DNA of 64,000 bases from Algoriphagus sp. PAP.12 (GTDB taxonomy: Bacteria > Bacteroidota > Bacteroidia > Cytophagales > Cyclobacteriaceae): contig NZ_JAPPSQ010000007.1 of the NCBI RefSeq assembly GCF_026652115.1, positions 62,001-126,000 on the forward strand, read 5' to 3'. Positions 1 through 9,469 of this stretch are shown here, in pieces. The stretch's first letter is position 1. Every line of letters begins with the position of its first letter. The notes below the pieces were generated by a model. It worked only from the letters and a program-made list of their open reading frames with translations, had not been told where the DNA came from and ran no database searches. Made by a program: the position numbers and the translations under genes.

Positions 1-2
1 TG

Positions 3-1082
3 AAAAAAGCTTATGGTAAATCAACCATAACAGCTTCTGCATCATTATTAATGGCACTATCCATGGTAATCAACGAAAGCCTGGTTGCCAGAACTTTTGG
101 CTCTTATACCCTACAACTGTTCGAAGTTGAAAACAAGGAACTTTGGATTCCCATATTGGGTGTTGCTCTTTTGGTTAGCGCTTTTTTGATTAACATATCT
201 GGCAACAAGCTGATAGGAAAGTCATCACAGTTCATGTCATTTATCAAAATTATCGGAATTCTGATTTTTGCCATAGGAGCTCTCTGGGCAGTGGGTTTTT
301 CTCTGGAAGGGTTGATACCAAAAGCCATCAAAAACACTGATTATTCAGCAACCAGTTATATTGGGGCTTTAGCACTTTCCATTTTGGCCTACAAAGGATT
401 CACTACAATAACTAATAGTGGTGGCGAAATTACAGAACCTCAAAAAAATGTTGGCCTGTCTATTATTATTTCTTTGTTGATATGCACAGTGGTGTATTTT
501 CTGGTTGCTTTCGCTGTAAACTCAAGCCTTACAATCTCTGAAATTATTCAAGCCAAAGATTACTCCCTTGCTGAAGCTGCCAGACCTGCTTTTGGAGATT
601 TTGGTCTTCATTTTACCGTTGCTATTGCCATAATAGCTACTATTTCGGGAGTGATTGCCAGCATTTTTGCAGTCTCTCGTATGACGGCTATGCTTACAGA
701 TATGGAACTTATTCCACATAGTCATTTGGGCATGTCAGGCCGAATACAGAAGCATATGTTGGTGTATGTGGTGTTTATCGCTATCATCCTGACTATTTTC
801 TTTGATCTGTCCAGAATTGCTTCCATAGGAGCCATTTTTTATTTGGTGATGGACATCATTATTCATTGGGGTGTATATAAGTATTTGAGGAAAGAGGTGA
901 AAGCCAATGGAACAATTGTACTCACAGCGATGGTGTTGGATTTCATCGTATTGGCAGCTTTCTTATGGATCAAGGCATCATCTGACCTTTTGGTTCTTAT
1001 TGTTTCTGCATCTGTGATGCTAATAGTTTTTGCAGGTGAAAAATGGTTCTTAAGTCGAGCAGATAAATCTACCCAAAAATGA
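3..1082 (+). CDS. APC-family amino acid permease, 5' truncated by window edge
   Basis: The reading frame is already open at base 3, so the true start lies upstream of the window. What remains is a hydrophobic protein of about 360 residues with roughly nine membrane helices. The pattern matches APC-superfamily amino acid/cation transporters: a GGEITEPQKN-like loop after a helix containing AYKGF, and a later helix of the type ASIFAVSRM. It would sit in the inner membrane and exchange or import amino acids or amines; the substrate cannot be read from the sequence. Its stop overlaps the next start (ATGA), so it is probably co-transcribed with the metal island. Its base composition looks more AT-rich than the genes that follow, suggesting a different origin. 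Confidence 0.8.
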   Translation, partial: KKAYGKSTITASASLLMALSMVINESLVARTFGSYTLQLFEVENKELWIPILGVALLVSAFLINISGNKLIGKSSQFMSFIKIIGILIFAIGALWAVGFSLEGLIPKAIKNTDYSATSYIGALALSILAYKGFTTITNSGGEITEPQKNVGLSIIISLLICTVVYFLVAFAVNSSLTISEIIQAKDYSLAEAARPAFGDFGLHFTVAIAIIATISGVIASIFAVSRMTAMLTDMELIPHSHLGMSGRIQKHMLVYVVFIAIILTIFFDLSRIASIGAIFYLVMDIIIHWGVYKYLRKEVKANGTIVLTAMVLDFIVLAAFLWIKASSDLLVLIVSASVMLIVFAGEKWFLSRADKSTQK

Positions 1083-1792
1083 AACGAAACAGAAACTACT
1101 ACATCCGAAAAACACACCGGTATCTGGGGATTTTTATAGGCATTCAGTTTATTGGGTGGACGGTCAGCGGCCTCTATTTCAGTTGGACGGATATTGACGA
1201 AATCCATGGAGACCAGTTCCACCATGAGCATGTCACGACCCATTCACCCCGGAACCTGATCAGTCCGGCACAATTGGATTCAACGATTGGTATTTCATCC
1301 CTTGAGCTTCGCTACATCAATCACCAACCGCATTATTGGGTCAACGATAGTCTGCTTTACAATGCCCTGACCGGGCAAATCAAAAAGGGCATAACCGAAA
1401 CGGAGGCGGCCGAAATCGCACAGAACCATCTCGTGAAAAACCTGGAAATCCTGAAAACCGAATGGATTACTGAAACCGACAACCATCATGAATACCGTGG
1501 CAGGCCGCTACCAGCCTGGGCTGTCCACTTTGAGCATCCCGAAAACCTTACGGCCTACGTAGATGCCCGTAACGGCAACTTCGAACGGGTACGCCACAGC
1601 CGTTGGCGTTGGTTCGATTTTCTTTGGATGTTCCACACCATGGATTATGCCGGGCGGGACAACTTTAACAATTGGCTGCTCAGGGCATTTTCAGTCTTTG
1701 GCCTATTTACAGTGCTATCAGGCTTTACACTTTACGCAGTATCCTCTAAAACTTTCTTAAAAACCACTTCAAAACTTAAAAAGAATAAATGA
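1079..1792 (+). CDS. PepSY-domain membrane protein
   Basis: A 237-residue protein with an N-terminal membrane helix (about residues 14-32, IGIQFIGWTVSGLYFSW), a periplasmic PepSY-like middle and a C-terminal helix (about 205-225). The layout H-R-Y-L-G...G-x-x-x-S...WFDFLWMFHTMDY...NNWLLR resembles PepSY-associated TM proteins, which accompany metal, iron-siderophore or redox systems. The exact role is unknown. It overlaps the permease stop by 4 bases and the next start by 4, so the three genes are probably translationally coupled. The His-rich segment after the first helix (EIHGDQFHHEH) could bind metal; that is inference. Confidence 0.75.
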   Translation: MKRNRNYYIRKTHRYLGIFIGIQFIGWTVSGLYFSWTDIDEIHGDQFHHEHVTTHSPRNLISPAQLDSTIGISSLELRYINHQPHYWVNDSLLYNALTGQIKKGITETEAAEIAQNHLVKNLEILKTEWITETDNHHEYRGRPLPAWAVHFEHPENLTAYVDARNGNFERVRHSRWRWFDFLWMFHTMDYAGRDNFNNWLLRAFSVFGLFTVLSGFTLYAVSSKTFLKTTSKLKKNK

Positions 1793-2379
1793 TGAACAAA
1801 CTGATTTACACACTTGCACTGGGATTGCTGATCGTATCCTGCCAAAACAAAAAAGGTGAAAATGGTGGTCACGAACACCATCAGCCGGAAGCCGCAACCT
1901 CTACGGTCGACCAATCGGATAATTCAAAAAAGAGCATCCCTCAGGAAGCGCATGGCAATGTGGGTGATGCCCACGTTTCTGTGTACTACCACTCACCTGC
2001 GGTTCGAAGTAGGGTCATTTGGGGCGGCCTGGTACCTTTTGACGAAGTTTGGGTTGCGGGTGCCCACAGTGCCACCAGCATAGAATTTTCCAAAGCAATC
2101 GAGATAGAAGGTACGACCATACCCAAAGGGAAATATGCATTCTTTACTATCCCCGGACAGGAACGCTGGACGTTGATCCTAAACAAAAACTGGGAGCAGC
2201 ACCTTGCTGATGATTACGATCAGGCAGAGGATATTATCAGGATCGAGGTAACACCTGAAACAGAAATGCCGCTATCAGAACGGCTTACTTATACCATTGA
2301 AGACAAAAGAGAGGGTTCGGGCGCTATCCGCATGTCTTGGGAAAAGCTAAGTGTTTCCCTTCCATTTAAAACAGATTAA
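1789..2379 (+). CDS. DUF2911 lipoprotein, metal-island accessory
   Basis: 196 residues. The N-terminus is a lipoprotein signal (LALGLLIVSC, lipobox LIVSC with Cys about residue 18), so the protein is probably anchored in a membrane facing the periplasm. A His-rich linker (HEHH) follows, then a DUF2911 domain, recognisable from SPAVRSRVIWGGLVPFDEVW, GAHSATSIEFS and IPKGKYAFFTIPG. DUF2911 proteins are common secreted proteins of Bacteroidota without a proven function. Two ATGs (1789 and 1792) overlap the preceding stop; either could start it. Its position inside a metal operon suggests metal binding or envelope protection, but that is inference. Confidence 0.8.
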   Translation: MMNKLIYTLALGLLIVSCQNKKGENGGHEHHQPEAATSTVDQSDNSKKSIPQEAHGNVGDAHVSVYYHSPAVRSRVIWGGLVPFDEVWVAGAHSATSIEFSKAIEIEGTTIPKGKYAFFTIPGQERWTLILNKNWEQHLADDYDQAEDIIRIEVTPETEMPLSERLTYTIEDKREGSGAIRMSWEKLSVSLPFKTD

Positions 2380-2397
2380 CCACTAAAATTTTTACTC

Positions 2398-4455
2398 ATG
2401 GAAAAGCATAATCACGAACATCACAAGCACCATCACCACGATGATGACCACCAAAAGAGCCAATCATCAGATGATCAAACCGTCAACAAATCAGACCATC
2501 AGCATGGACACCACGACCATCATGCCATGATGATCGATGATTTCAAGAAGCGTTTTTGGATTTCTCTGGTGCTCACGGTACCGATCCTGGCATTATCTCA
2601 CATGATCCAGCAATTACTGGGATTTGAGCTGACCTTTTTTGGTGATCAGTACGTCCTTTTTGGGCTTTCCTCTATTGTCTTCTTTTATGGGGGCTGGCCT
2701 TTTCTTAAAGGACTTTGGGACGAGCTAAAAGACAAAAACCCGGGTATGATGACCCTGATCGCAGTGGCCATTACCGTGGCTTACGTATACAGCTCGGCAG
2801 TGGTTTTTGGTTTGGAGGGAATGGACTTCTTCTGGGAGTTGGCGACACTGATTGTCATCATGCTGCTAGGGCACTGGATCGAGATGAAATCAGTAATGGG
2901 AGCATCGAAGGCTCTCGAATTATTAGTACAGATGATGCCGTCCGAGGCGCATTTGGTACAGGGTGATGATATCAAGGACATCAAAGTGGATGAACTGAAA
3001 AAGGAGGATATCATCCTGATAAAAGCCAATGAAAAAATACCTGCGGACGGTACAGTGGTGGATGGGGAAAGCCACCTGGACGAAAGCATGCTCACCGGTG
3101 AGAGCAAGCCGGTGAAAAAATCCAAGGGCGACCCGGTCATTGGCGGATCAGTAAATGGCAGCCAATCCATCAAGGTGAAAGTGTCCAAAACCGGGAAAGA
3201 AAGCTACCTCAATAAAGTGATCACGCTGGTGGAAGAGGCTCAGAAAGCCAAATCGAAAACCCAAAACCTGGCCAACATTGCCGCCAGATGGCTCACGTTC
3301 ATCGCCATTGGTGCCGGTACAGCTACGCTGGTGACCTGGATCAGCTTGGGTAAGCCTTTAGATTTTGCATTGGAACGAATGGTGACCGTCATGGTTATAT
3401 CCTGTCCACATGCGTTGGGTTTGGCCATACCACTAGTTGTAGCCATTTCCACTGCTGTTTCAGCAAGCAAAGGCTTGCTGATCCGCAACCGTACTGCTTT
3501 TGAAAATGCTCGGAAGATTACCGCAATGGTGTTTGACAAAACAGGCACGTTGACCGAAGGCAAATTTGGTGTCTCACGATATGAGAGCCTTTCTGATGAT
3601 ATGAACAAAAATGAACTGCTGTCCTTTGCCGCTTCGCTGGAGCAGCAATCGGAGCACCCAATTGCACAAGGCATTGTGAAAGCAGCGAAAGAGGCAGGCC
3701 TGGCATTGAAAAAGGTTGAAAATTTTGAATCGCTGACGGCCAAGGGCATTCAGGGCAAGATCGATGGACAAAACTGGAAAGTGGTCAGCCCCGGCTATCT
3801 GAAAGAAAACAACATAAACATCCCTGAACAGGCAGGATCTGATGCCGCAGAAACCATAGTTTTTGTGCTTTTGGAAGAAAAGTTGATTGGCTTCATAGCC
3901 TTGTCCGATCAAATCAGGGAAGAAAGCCCTAAGGCCATCGAAACGCTTCGGGAAAAAGGCATGAAACTATACATGGCTACCGGTGACAATGAGAAAACGG
4001 CCAAAGCAGTAAGCGACAAACTTGGGCTGGATGGCTACTATAGCGAAGTGCTTCCACACCAAAAAGTAGACATCATCAAGAAACTTCAGAAAGAAGGCCA
4101 CTTTGTGGCTATGACGGGTGATGGGGTAAATGATGCCCCTGCACTGGCACAAGCCAATGTGGGTATTGCTGTAGGTTCAGGTACCGATGTGGCAGCCGAA
4201 ACAGCCGATATCATATTGGTTAACAGCAACCCAAAGGACATTGCCAACCTGGTACTGTTTGGCAGAGCCACCTACAACAAGATGATCCAGAACCTCGCCT
4301 GGGCTACCGGCTACAACGCAATTGCATTGCCTTTGGCCACAGGATTTATTCCGGGTCTGGTGATTAGTCCTGCTATAGGCGCAGTATTCATGAGCCTGAG
4401 TACGGTCATAGTGGCCATTAATGCGCAATTGCTGAAAAGGAAGATGAAAAGCTGA
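2398..4455 (+). CDS. copB: CopB-like heavy-metal P-type ATPase (CPH motif, P1B-3 type)
   Basis: A 685-residue P1B-type ATPase that exports metal across the inner membrane at the cost of ATP. The first 45 residues are extremely His-rich (HNHEHHKHHHHDDDHQ) instead of carrying a CxxC metal-binding domain. Visible motifs are TGES in the actuator domain, CPH in the sixth helix (residues 336-338), the phosphorylated Asp in DKTGT (D380), HP in SEHPIAQG, and GDGVNDAPAL. CPH is the family signature of CopB-like pumps, linked to Cu(II)/Ag rather than Zn or Co. It lies 18 bases after the DUF2911 gene, in the same orientation. Its length is normal. Metal identity is inferred from the motif only. Confidence 0.93.
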   Translation: MEKHNHEHHKHHHHDDDHQKSQSSDDQTVNKSDHQHGHHDHHAMMIDDFKKRFWISLVLTVPILALSHMIQQLLGFELTFFGDQYVLFGLSSIVFFYGGWPFLKGLWDELKDKNPGMMTLIAVAITVAYVYSSAVVFGLEGMDFFWELATLIVIMLLGHWIEMKSVMGASKALELLVQMMPSEAHLVQGDDIKDIKVDELKKEDIILIKANEKIPADGTVVDGESHLDESMLTGESKPVKKSKGDPVIGGSVNGSQSIKVKVSKTGKESYLNKVITLVEEAQKAKSKTQNLANIAARWLTFIAIGAGTATLVTWISLGKPLDFALERMVTVMVISCPHALGLAIPLVVAISTAVSASKGLLIRNRTAFENARKITAMVFDKTGTLTEGKFGVSRYESLSDDMNKNELLSFAASLEQQSEHPIAQGIVKAAKEAGLALKKVENFESLTAKGIQGKIDGQNWKVVSPGYLKENNINIPEQAGSDAAETIVFVLLEEKLIGFIALSDQIREESPKAIETLREKGMKLYMATGDNEKTAKAVSDKLGLDGYYSEVLPHQKVDIIKKLQKEGHFVAMTGDGVNDAPALAQANVGIAVGSGTDVAAETADIILVNSNPKDIANLVLFGRATYNKMIQNLAWATGYNAIALPLATGFIPGLVISPAIGAVFMSLSTVIVAINAQLLKRKMKS

Positions 4456-4514
4456 ACTATTTAGGAATCTCCCAAGGGTACTTGCCGACTTTTGCAATAC
4501 CCTTGCACCTTAAT

Positions 4515-4536
4515 TTTGCCTATATTTGTAGGCAAA
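4515..4536 (+). promoter_or_regulatory. 8-bp perfect dyad overlapping a Bacteroidetes -7 element and a start codon
   Basis: The arms TTTGCCTA (4515-4522) and TAGGCAAA (4529-4536) are exact inverted repeats 6 bases apart. A TATATTTG sequence (4521-4528), an exact TAnnTTTG -7 element, lies across the left arm and spacer. The right arm ends on the A of the ATG at 4536, so a transcript starting here would be nearly leaderless. I see no well-spaced TTTG upstream element (the candidates give gaps of 15 or 26). This could be the operator of a metal-responsive repressor such as the Fur-family proteins encoded downstream; that link is inference. Confidence 0.45.
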
Positions 4537-4931
4537 TGAATTCCATTCTATCCATATCGTTCAGCTTTCTGTTCCTGATGCAGGCAATGGGACCTACTTT
4601 GGATTTATGTTGTGAATTAGCAAAGCTTCCGGTGCTTTTTGAACACTACGAGGAATATGCAGAACATAATGGAACTTCATTCGCAGAGTTTATTGACTTT
4701 CATTATGGTGACGGGCAAAATGCAAAAGGCCACCATGATGACGAACATGACAAAAACTTACCTTTTCACGGTCAGCACCAGTGCTGTCACGGATACACTT
4801 ACATAGCTCAACTATGGGGGTATACAGAAATGACTCCCATTCACATTACAACAGAAATAAGAGCAACACGCTATAGTTTTTCTCTTTGTTCTGAGTACTC
4901 AGAATCCCCTTTCCAGCCTCCCAAGGCCTGA
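4536..4931 (+). CDS. Small secreted His/Cys-rich protein before the RND pump, unknown
   Basis: 131 residues, not recognised as a named family. It starts with a hydrophobic stretch (ILSISFSFLFLMQAMG) that looks like a signal peptide or single membrane anchor, followed by a CC pair (DLCCELAK). A His/Asp-rich central part (GHHDDEHDKNLPFHGQHQCCHG) with another CC pair is well suited to metal binding. I chose the ATG at 4536 over an in-frame ATG at 4482 because the latter lies upstream of the promoter-like dyad and only adds residues before the signal peptide. The place between two exporters suggests a periplasmic metal chaperone or sensor, by analogy only. Confidence 0.6.
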   Translation: MNSILSISFSFLFLMQAMGPTLDLCCELAKLPVLFEHYEEYAEHNGTSFAEFIDFHYGDGQNAKGHHDDEHDKNLPFHGQHQCCHGYTYIAQLWGYTEMTPIHITTEIRATRYSFSLCSEYSESPFQPPKA

Positions 4932-4935
4932 TTTA

Positions 4936-5011
4936 CCGGACACATTTAAATGACTTTTACTTCGTTGCACTGCGTAATGAAGTAAAGTGTAGTTTTTCTA
5001 TTGCCGTCCGG
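4936..5011 (+). promoter_or_regulatory. Nested inverted repeats between the small His protein and the RND pump
   Basis: An outer pair CCGGAC (4936-4941) / GTCCGG (5006-5011) encloses an inner exact pair TTTACTTC (4956-4963) / GAAGTAAA (4979-4986). Transcribed, this would fold into a hairpin ending 66 bases before the pump start. The inner stem is followed by GTGTAGTTTTTCT, so it might be a terminator or attenuator between the two genes. A regulatory role is inference. Confidence 0.4.
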
Positions 5012-5077
5012 CATTCCTCTGATGGGCATTTTCGCCCCAAGTCAATTCATTAAATCAGGATTCAAAATGCAAAATAA

Positions 5078-8000
5078 ATGCTGGATAAAATCATTCAATT
5101 TTCAGTCAAAAACAAACTGATCATTGGCCTGCTCACGCTGGGCCTGGTCATTTGGGGAGGCTACTCGCTTACACAGCTTCCCATTGATGCCGTACCGGAT
5201 ATTACAAACAATCAAGTACAGGTTATCACCTCTTCCCCATCTCTGGCGGCAGAAGAAGTAGAACGTTTAATCACATTCCCCATCGAAATCACCATGGCCA
5301 CCATCCCAGAACTGGACGAAATCCGTTCTTTCTCCCGTTTTGGGCTGTCTGTGGTGACCATCGTGTTCAAAGAAGATGTGGATGTGTATTGGGCTCGTCA
5401 GCAGGTAAACGAACGCCTGGCCGATGTGCAAGCCCAAATCCCACCGGGAGTGGGGCAGCCGGGTATGGCCCCCATTACTACCGGATTGGGGGAAATTTAT
5501 CAATATGTGGTAGGTACCGAACCGGGCTATGAAGATCAATATGACGCCCGTGAGTTACGGACGATCCAGGACTGGATTGTGCGAAGGCAGTTGCTCGGTA
5601 CTCCAGGGGTGGCGGATGTAAGCAGCTTTGGAGGCTATCTCAAGCAATATGAAATTGCCATAGACCCGGACAGGCTCAAGGCCATGAACGTTTCTATAGC
5701 CGATATTTTTCAGGCACTGGAAGAAAACAACGAGAATACCGGAGGGGCTTATATCGAGAAAAACCTCAGTGCCTATTTCATCCGAAGTGAAGGTCTGGTA
5801 AGCGACATGGATGACATCCGTAACATGCTTATCAAAAATAATCAGGATGGAATTCCTGTCCTCATAAAAGATGTGGCAAAGGTACAGCTTGGGAATGCAG
5901 TACGGTATGGCGCCACTACTCGGGATGGTGAAGGCGAGGTGGTTAGCGCCATTGTAATGATGCTGAAAGGAGAAAACTCAGCTGATGTTATTGAGAATGT
6001 GAAGAACCGAATCGCTGAGATACGCAAAACATTACCGGAGGGAGTTACCATTGAGCCTTTTCTGGACCGTACAAAATTGGTAAACACTGCCATCGGTACA
6101 GTGAGCAAAAACCTGGCTGAAGGAGCCTTGATCGTGATCTTCGTTTTGTTGCTGCTGCTGGGAAATCTCCGTGCAGGTTTGATTGTAGCATCGGTAATTC
6201 CCCTTGCGCTCATTTTTGCCTTTGGCATGATGAACCTCTTTGGTGTGTCGGGCAACCTGATGAGTTTGGGAGCTATTGATTTTGGGTTGATTGTGGACGG
6301 AGCGGTGATCATTGTGGAGGCTACCCTCCATCACCTGGGTTTACTGAAACTTGGAAGAAAACTTACCCAGCAGGAAATGGACCAGGAGGTTTATCAATCT
6401 GCAAGCAAAATAAGGAACTCAGCCGCATTCGGGGAGATCATTATTCTCATCGTGTACCTGCCCATCCTTGCTTTAGTAGGGATAGAAGGCAAAATGTTTG
6501 GCCCTATGGCACAGACTGTAAGCTTTGCTATACTGGGTGCTTTTATCCTTTCGCTTACCTATGTACCCATGATGTCCGCTCTTGTACTAAGTAAAAAGAC
6601 GGAATACAAACCCAATATTTCAGACAAGATCATGGCTTTCTTTCATAAACTGTACGACCCGACAATTCGTTGGGCGATGCAAAAACGGCCATTGATGTTA
6701 GCCATTGCACTTGGATTATTTGGCACCTCCCTTTGGGTTTTTTCCAATATGGGAGGGGAATTTATTCCAACACTTGAGGAAGGCGACTTTGCGGTAGAAA
6801 CCCGGGTGATTACAGGAAGTTCCTTACAAAATACGGTTGCAGCTACTACCCAGGCGGAAAAAATTCTACTCGAACAGTTCCCGGAAGTAAAGCAGGTAGT
6901 ATCAAAAATTGGTGCAGGAGAAATCCCGACCGATCCCATGCCGGTAGAAGCTGCTGACATGATGGTGATTCTAAAAAACAAAGATGAATGGGTCACAGCC
7001 TCTAACAGGGAAGAACTGGCCAACAAAATGGCCGAAGCTCTGGAGGTCATTCCGGGAGTTACTTTTGGATTTCAACAACCCATCCAGATGCGTTTTAACG
7101 AACTCATGACAGGGGTTCGTCAGGATGTAGCGGTTAAGATATATGGAGAGGATCTCAATGAGCTTTCGGAGTATGCCGAACAGATAGGACGGCTGGCTTC
7201 TGGTGTGGAAGGAGCTGAGGATTTGTACATAGAAGAGGTAACTGGTGTACCGCAAATTGTCATTAATTACAAACGAGACCAACTGGCCAAGTATGGCCTG
7301 AGCATTCGGGATGTAAACCGTTCGGTACAGGCAGCCTTTGCCGGGGCTTCAGCCGGACTGGTATATGAAAATGAAAAGCGTTTTGACCTGGTGGTCAGAT
7401 TGGATAAGACCAACAGGGAGGATGTAGAGTCCGTTCGGAACCTTTACATCGCCCGCAAAGATGGGCACCAAATACCGCTCTACCAGGTGGCCGAAGTGGA
7501 AATCCAGGAAGGCCCTTACCAAATCCAGCGAGACGACACCCGCAGACGGATCATTGTAGCTTTCAATGTACGTAACCGGGATGTAGAAAGCATAGTAACC
7601 GAGCTTCAGCAGAAAATTGATGAATCGGTGGTATTTGCTCCTGGCTATACCGTTTCTTACGGTGGCCAGTTTGAAAACCTCGTGGAAGCCCGTGAACGAC
7701 TCTCCTTTGCCGTGCCGTTGGCCCTTCTATTGATTTTTGTATTGCTCTATTTCACCTTCGGTTCTATTAAACAGGGTATCCTCATTTTTACAGCCATCCC
7801 ACTTTCTGCTATTGGTGGCATCTTCGCTTTATGGCTCAGGGATATGCCTTTCAGTATTTCGGCAGGCGTTGGTTTCATCGCTTTGTTTGGGGTAGCGGTG
7901 TTGAATGGGATAGTGCTCATCAGCGAGTTCAATCACCTGAAAAAAGAGGGCATCTCCGATATTTTCGAGCGGATTTACAAAGGGACAAGTGTACGTCTGC

Positions 8001-9454
8001 GCCCGGTAATCATGACGGCTGCCGTGGCTTCCCTGGGCTTTCTGCCGATGGCACTTTCCCAATCAGGTGGAGCAGAAGTACAGCGTCCACTGGCCACCGT
8101 GGTGATTGGCGGGTTGATCACTGCTACTTTCCTGACACTGGTTGTGTTGCCTATCCTTTACTATTATTTTGAAAGAGGGATTAAAGTAAAACCCGGAGCA
8201 GTAGCACCTTTGTTGATTATCGGTCTCTTTTTCTTCCAGTTTCAAGAAGTAAAGGCACAGGAATCACCTGCTTCCTTTCAGTCACTGGATGAGGCGATAC
8301 AAGTAGCGATTCAAAACAATCCGACCCTGAAGGCAGCAGACCTGCAAACCCAACAGGAACGAGCATTAAAAGGTGCCAGCTGGAATTTGTCCAAAACCAA
8401 TTTCAGCCTTACACATGGGCAGTACAACAGCATTTACGACAATGACAACCAGTTCAATATCTCTCAATCCATCGAATTCCCTACGGTTTATGCCAATCAA
8501 AACAAGCTGGCCAAAGCGAGGATGGAAGCAAGCGAATGGCGGAAAAACGCCACCCAAAATGAACTGGTGCAGCAGGTAAAGGCTACCTGGTACATCCTCT
8601 GGCTGGAGAAAAGCAAAAGGCAGTTATTGCTGGAGCAGGACAGCATTTACCAACGGTTCGTAAGGGCTGCCAGCCTTCGCTTTGAAACCGGAGAAAGCAA
8701 CCTGCTGGAAAAAGCCACAGCCGAATCGCAGGTAGCTGAAATCAAGGCTATGCTGCAACAAAACCTGTCGGATATAGAAATTTATCAGACACAGCTACAA
8801 ACCCTGCTCAATCTGGATACCCAAGTAGATATCACAGTGGGTAAGCTGGAAACGATGGAGAGTGATGCATTGCTGGATACGCAAGACATTGCCAATAACC
8901 CTACGCTGGCCTGGTTTCGCCAACAAATGGAAGTGGCTGAAAAAGAAAAGTCGGTAGAGAAATCACGACTGCTACCCGACCTGACGGTGGGGTATTTCAA
9001 CCAATCGCTCAATGGCCCGGGCCAGAACATGGACGGAAATCCAGTGACCTTTGCGCCCAGCGACCGTTTTACCGGTTTTCAGGTAGGTGTGGCCATACCC
9101 ATTTTTGGGGCTAAGTCGCAGGGATCGGTCATCAAGGCTGCCGAACTGAAAAAGCAGGAAAGTGAGGCAAGACTGCAAGCTACGACCAATGAATTACAGG
9201 GCAGGCTAAGGGCACTCATTCAGCAGCATCAAAAATTCCAAACCAGTCTCGATTATTACGAGCAAAACGCCCTTCCACAGGCAGAGCTAATTCTTAAACA
9301 AGCTCAAAGGGGTTTTGAAAGCGGTGAAATTGGCTATGTGGAATATATCCAGGGGCTTAACCGGGCATTGGGTGTCCGGTTTAATTACCTGGACATCCTC
9401 AACCAATACAATCAAACCATTATCGAGATCGAGTTCATTTCAGGTGTTCAATAA
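5078..9454 (+). CDS. czcA: CzcA/CusA-type RND heavy-metal pump fused to a TolC-like outer membrane factor
   Basis: 1458 residues. Residues 1 to about 1035 form a complete HME-family RND proton antiporter with 12 helices; the remainder (about 1063-1458) is a TolC/OEP-like domain with long coiled-coil helices (SLDEAIQVAIQNNPTLKAADLQ, FETGESNLLEKATAESQ). The fourth-helix motif DFGLIVDGAVIIVE (401-414) matches the DFGxxxDGAxxxVE pattern of divalent-cation (Zn/Co/Cd) pumps. Between the parts, residues 1035-1060 (basic RGIKVK, then LLIIGLFFFQF, then VKA before QES) look like an internal signal peptide with a cleavage site after A1060. CzcA-TolC fusions of this size are known in Bacteroidota. The adaptor gene follows 15 bases later. 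Metal specificity is inferred. Confidence 0.93.
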   Translation: MLDKIIQFSVKNKLIIGLLTLGLVIWGGYSLTQLPIDAVPDITNNQVQVITSSPSLAAEEVERLITFPIEITMATIPELDEIRSFSRFGLSVVTIVFKEDVDVYWARQQVNERLADVQAQIPPGVGQPGMAPITTGLGEIYQYVVGTEPGYEDQYDARELRTIQDWIVRRQLLGTPGVADVSSFGGYLKQYEIAIDPDRLKAMNVSIADIFQALEENNENTGGAYIEKNLSAYFIRSEGLVSDMDDIRNMLIKNNQDGIPVLIKDVAKVQLGNAVRYGATTRDGEGEVVSAIVMMLKGENSADVIENVKNRIAEIRKTLPEGVTIEPFLDRTKLVNTAIGTVSKNLAEGALIVIFVLLLLLGNLRAGLIVASVIPLALIFAFGMMNLFGVSGNLMSLGAIDFGLIVDGAVIIVEATLHHLGLLKLGRKLTQQEMDQEVYQSASKIRNSAAFGEIIILIVYLPILALVGIEGKMFGPMAQTVSFAILGAFILSLTYVPMMSALVLSKKTEYKPNISDKIMAFFHKLYDPTIRWAMQKRPLMLAIALGLFGTSLWVFSNMGGEFIPTLEEGDFAVETRVITGSSLQNTVAATTQAEKILLEQFPEVKQVVSKIGAGEIPTDPMPVEAADMMVILKNKDEWVTASNREELANKMAEALEVIPGVTFGFQQPIQMRFNELMTGVRQDVAVKIYGEDLNELSEYAEQIGRLASGVEGAEDLYIEEVTGVPQIVINYKRDQLAKYGLSIRDVNRSVQAAFAGASAGLVYENEKRFDLVVRLDKTNREDVESVRNLYIARKDGHQIPLYQVAEVEIQEGPYQIQRDDTRRRIIVAFNVRNRDVESIVTELQQKIDESVVFAPGYTVSYGGQFENLVEARERLSFAVPLALLLIFVLLYFTFGSIKQGILIFTAIPLSAIGGIFALWLRDMPFSISAGVGFIALFGVAVLNGIVLISEFNHLKKEGISDIFERIYKGTSVRLRPVIMTAAVASLGFLPMALSQSGGAEVQRPLATVVIGGLITATFLTLVVLPILYYYFERGIKVKPGAVAPLLIIGLFFFQFQEVKAQESPASFQSLDEAIQVAIQNNPTLKAADLQTQQERALKGASWNLSKTNFSLTHGQYNSIYDNDNQFNISQSIEFPTVYANQNKLAKARMEASEWRKNATQNELVQQVKATWYILWLEKSKRQLLLEQDSIYQRFVRAASLRFETGESNLLEKATAESQVAEIKAMLQQNLSDIEIYQTQLQTLLNLDTQVDITVGKLETMESDALLDTQDIANNPTLAWFRQQMEVAEKEKSVEKSRLLPDLTVGYFNQSLNGPGQNMDGNPVTFAPSDRFTGFQVGVAIPIFGAKSQGSVIKAAELKKQESEARLQATTNELQGRLRALIQQHQKFQTSLDYYEQNALPQAELILKQAQRGFESGEIGYVEYIQGLNRALGVRFNYLDILNQYNQTIIEIEFISGVQ

Positions 9455-9469
9455 AAAAAGAAATCAACA

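Noticed and set aside
4936..5011. Metal riboswitch before the RND pump
   Set aside because: Only nested inverted repeats are seen; no known riboswitch consensus could be recognised, so it is listed as a hairpin only.
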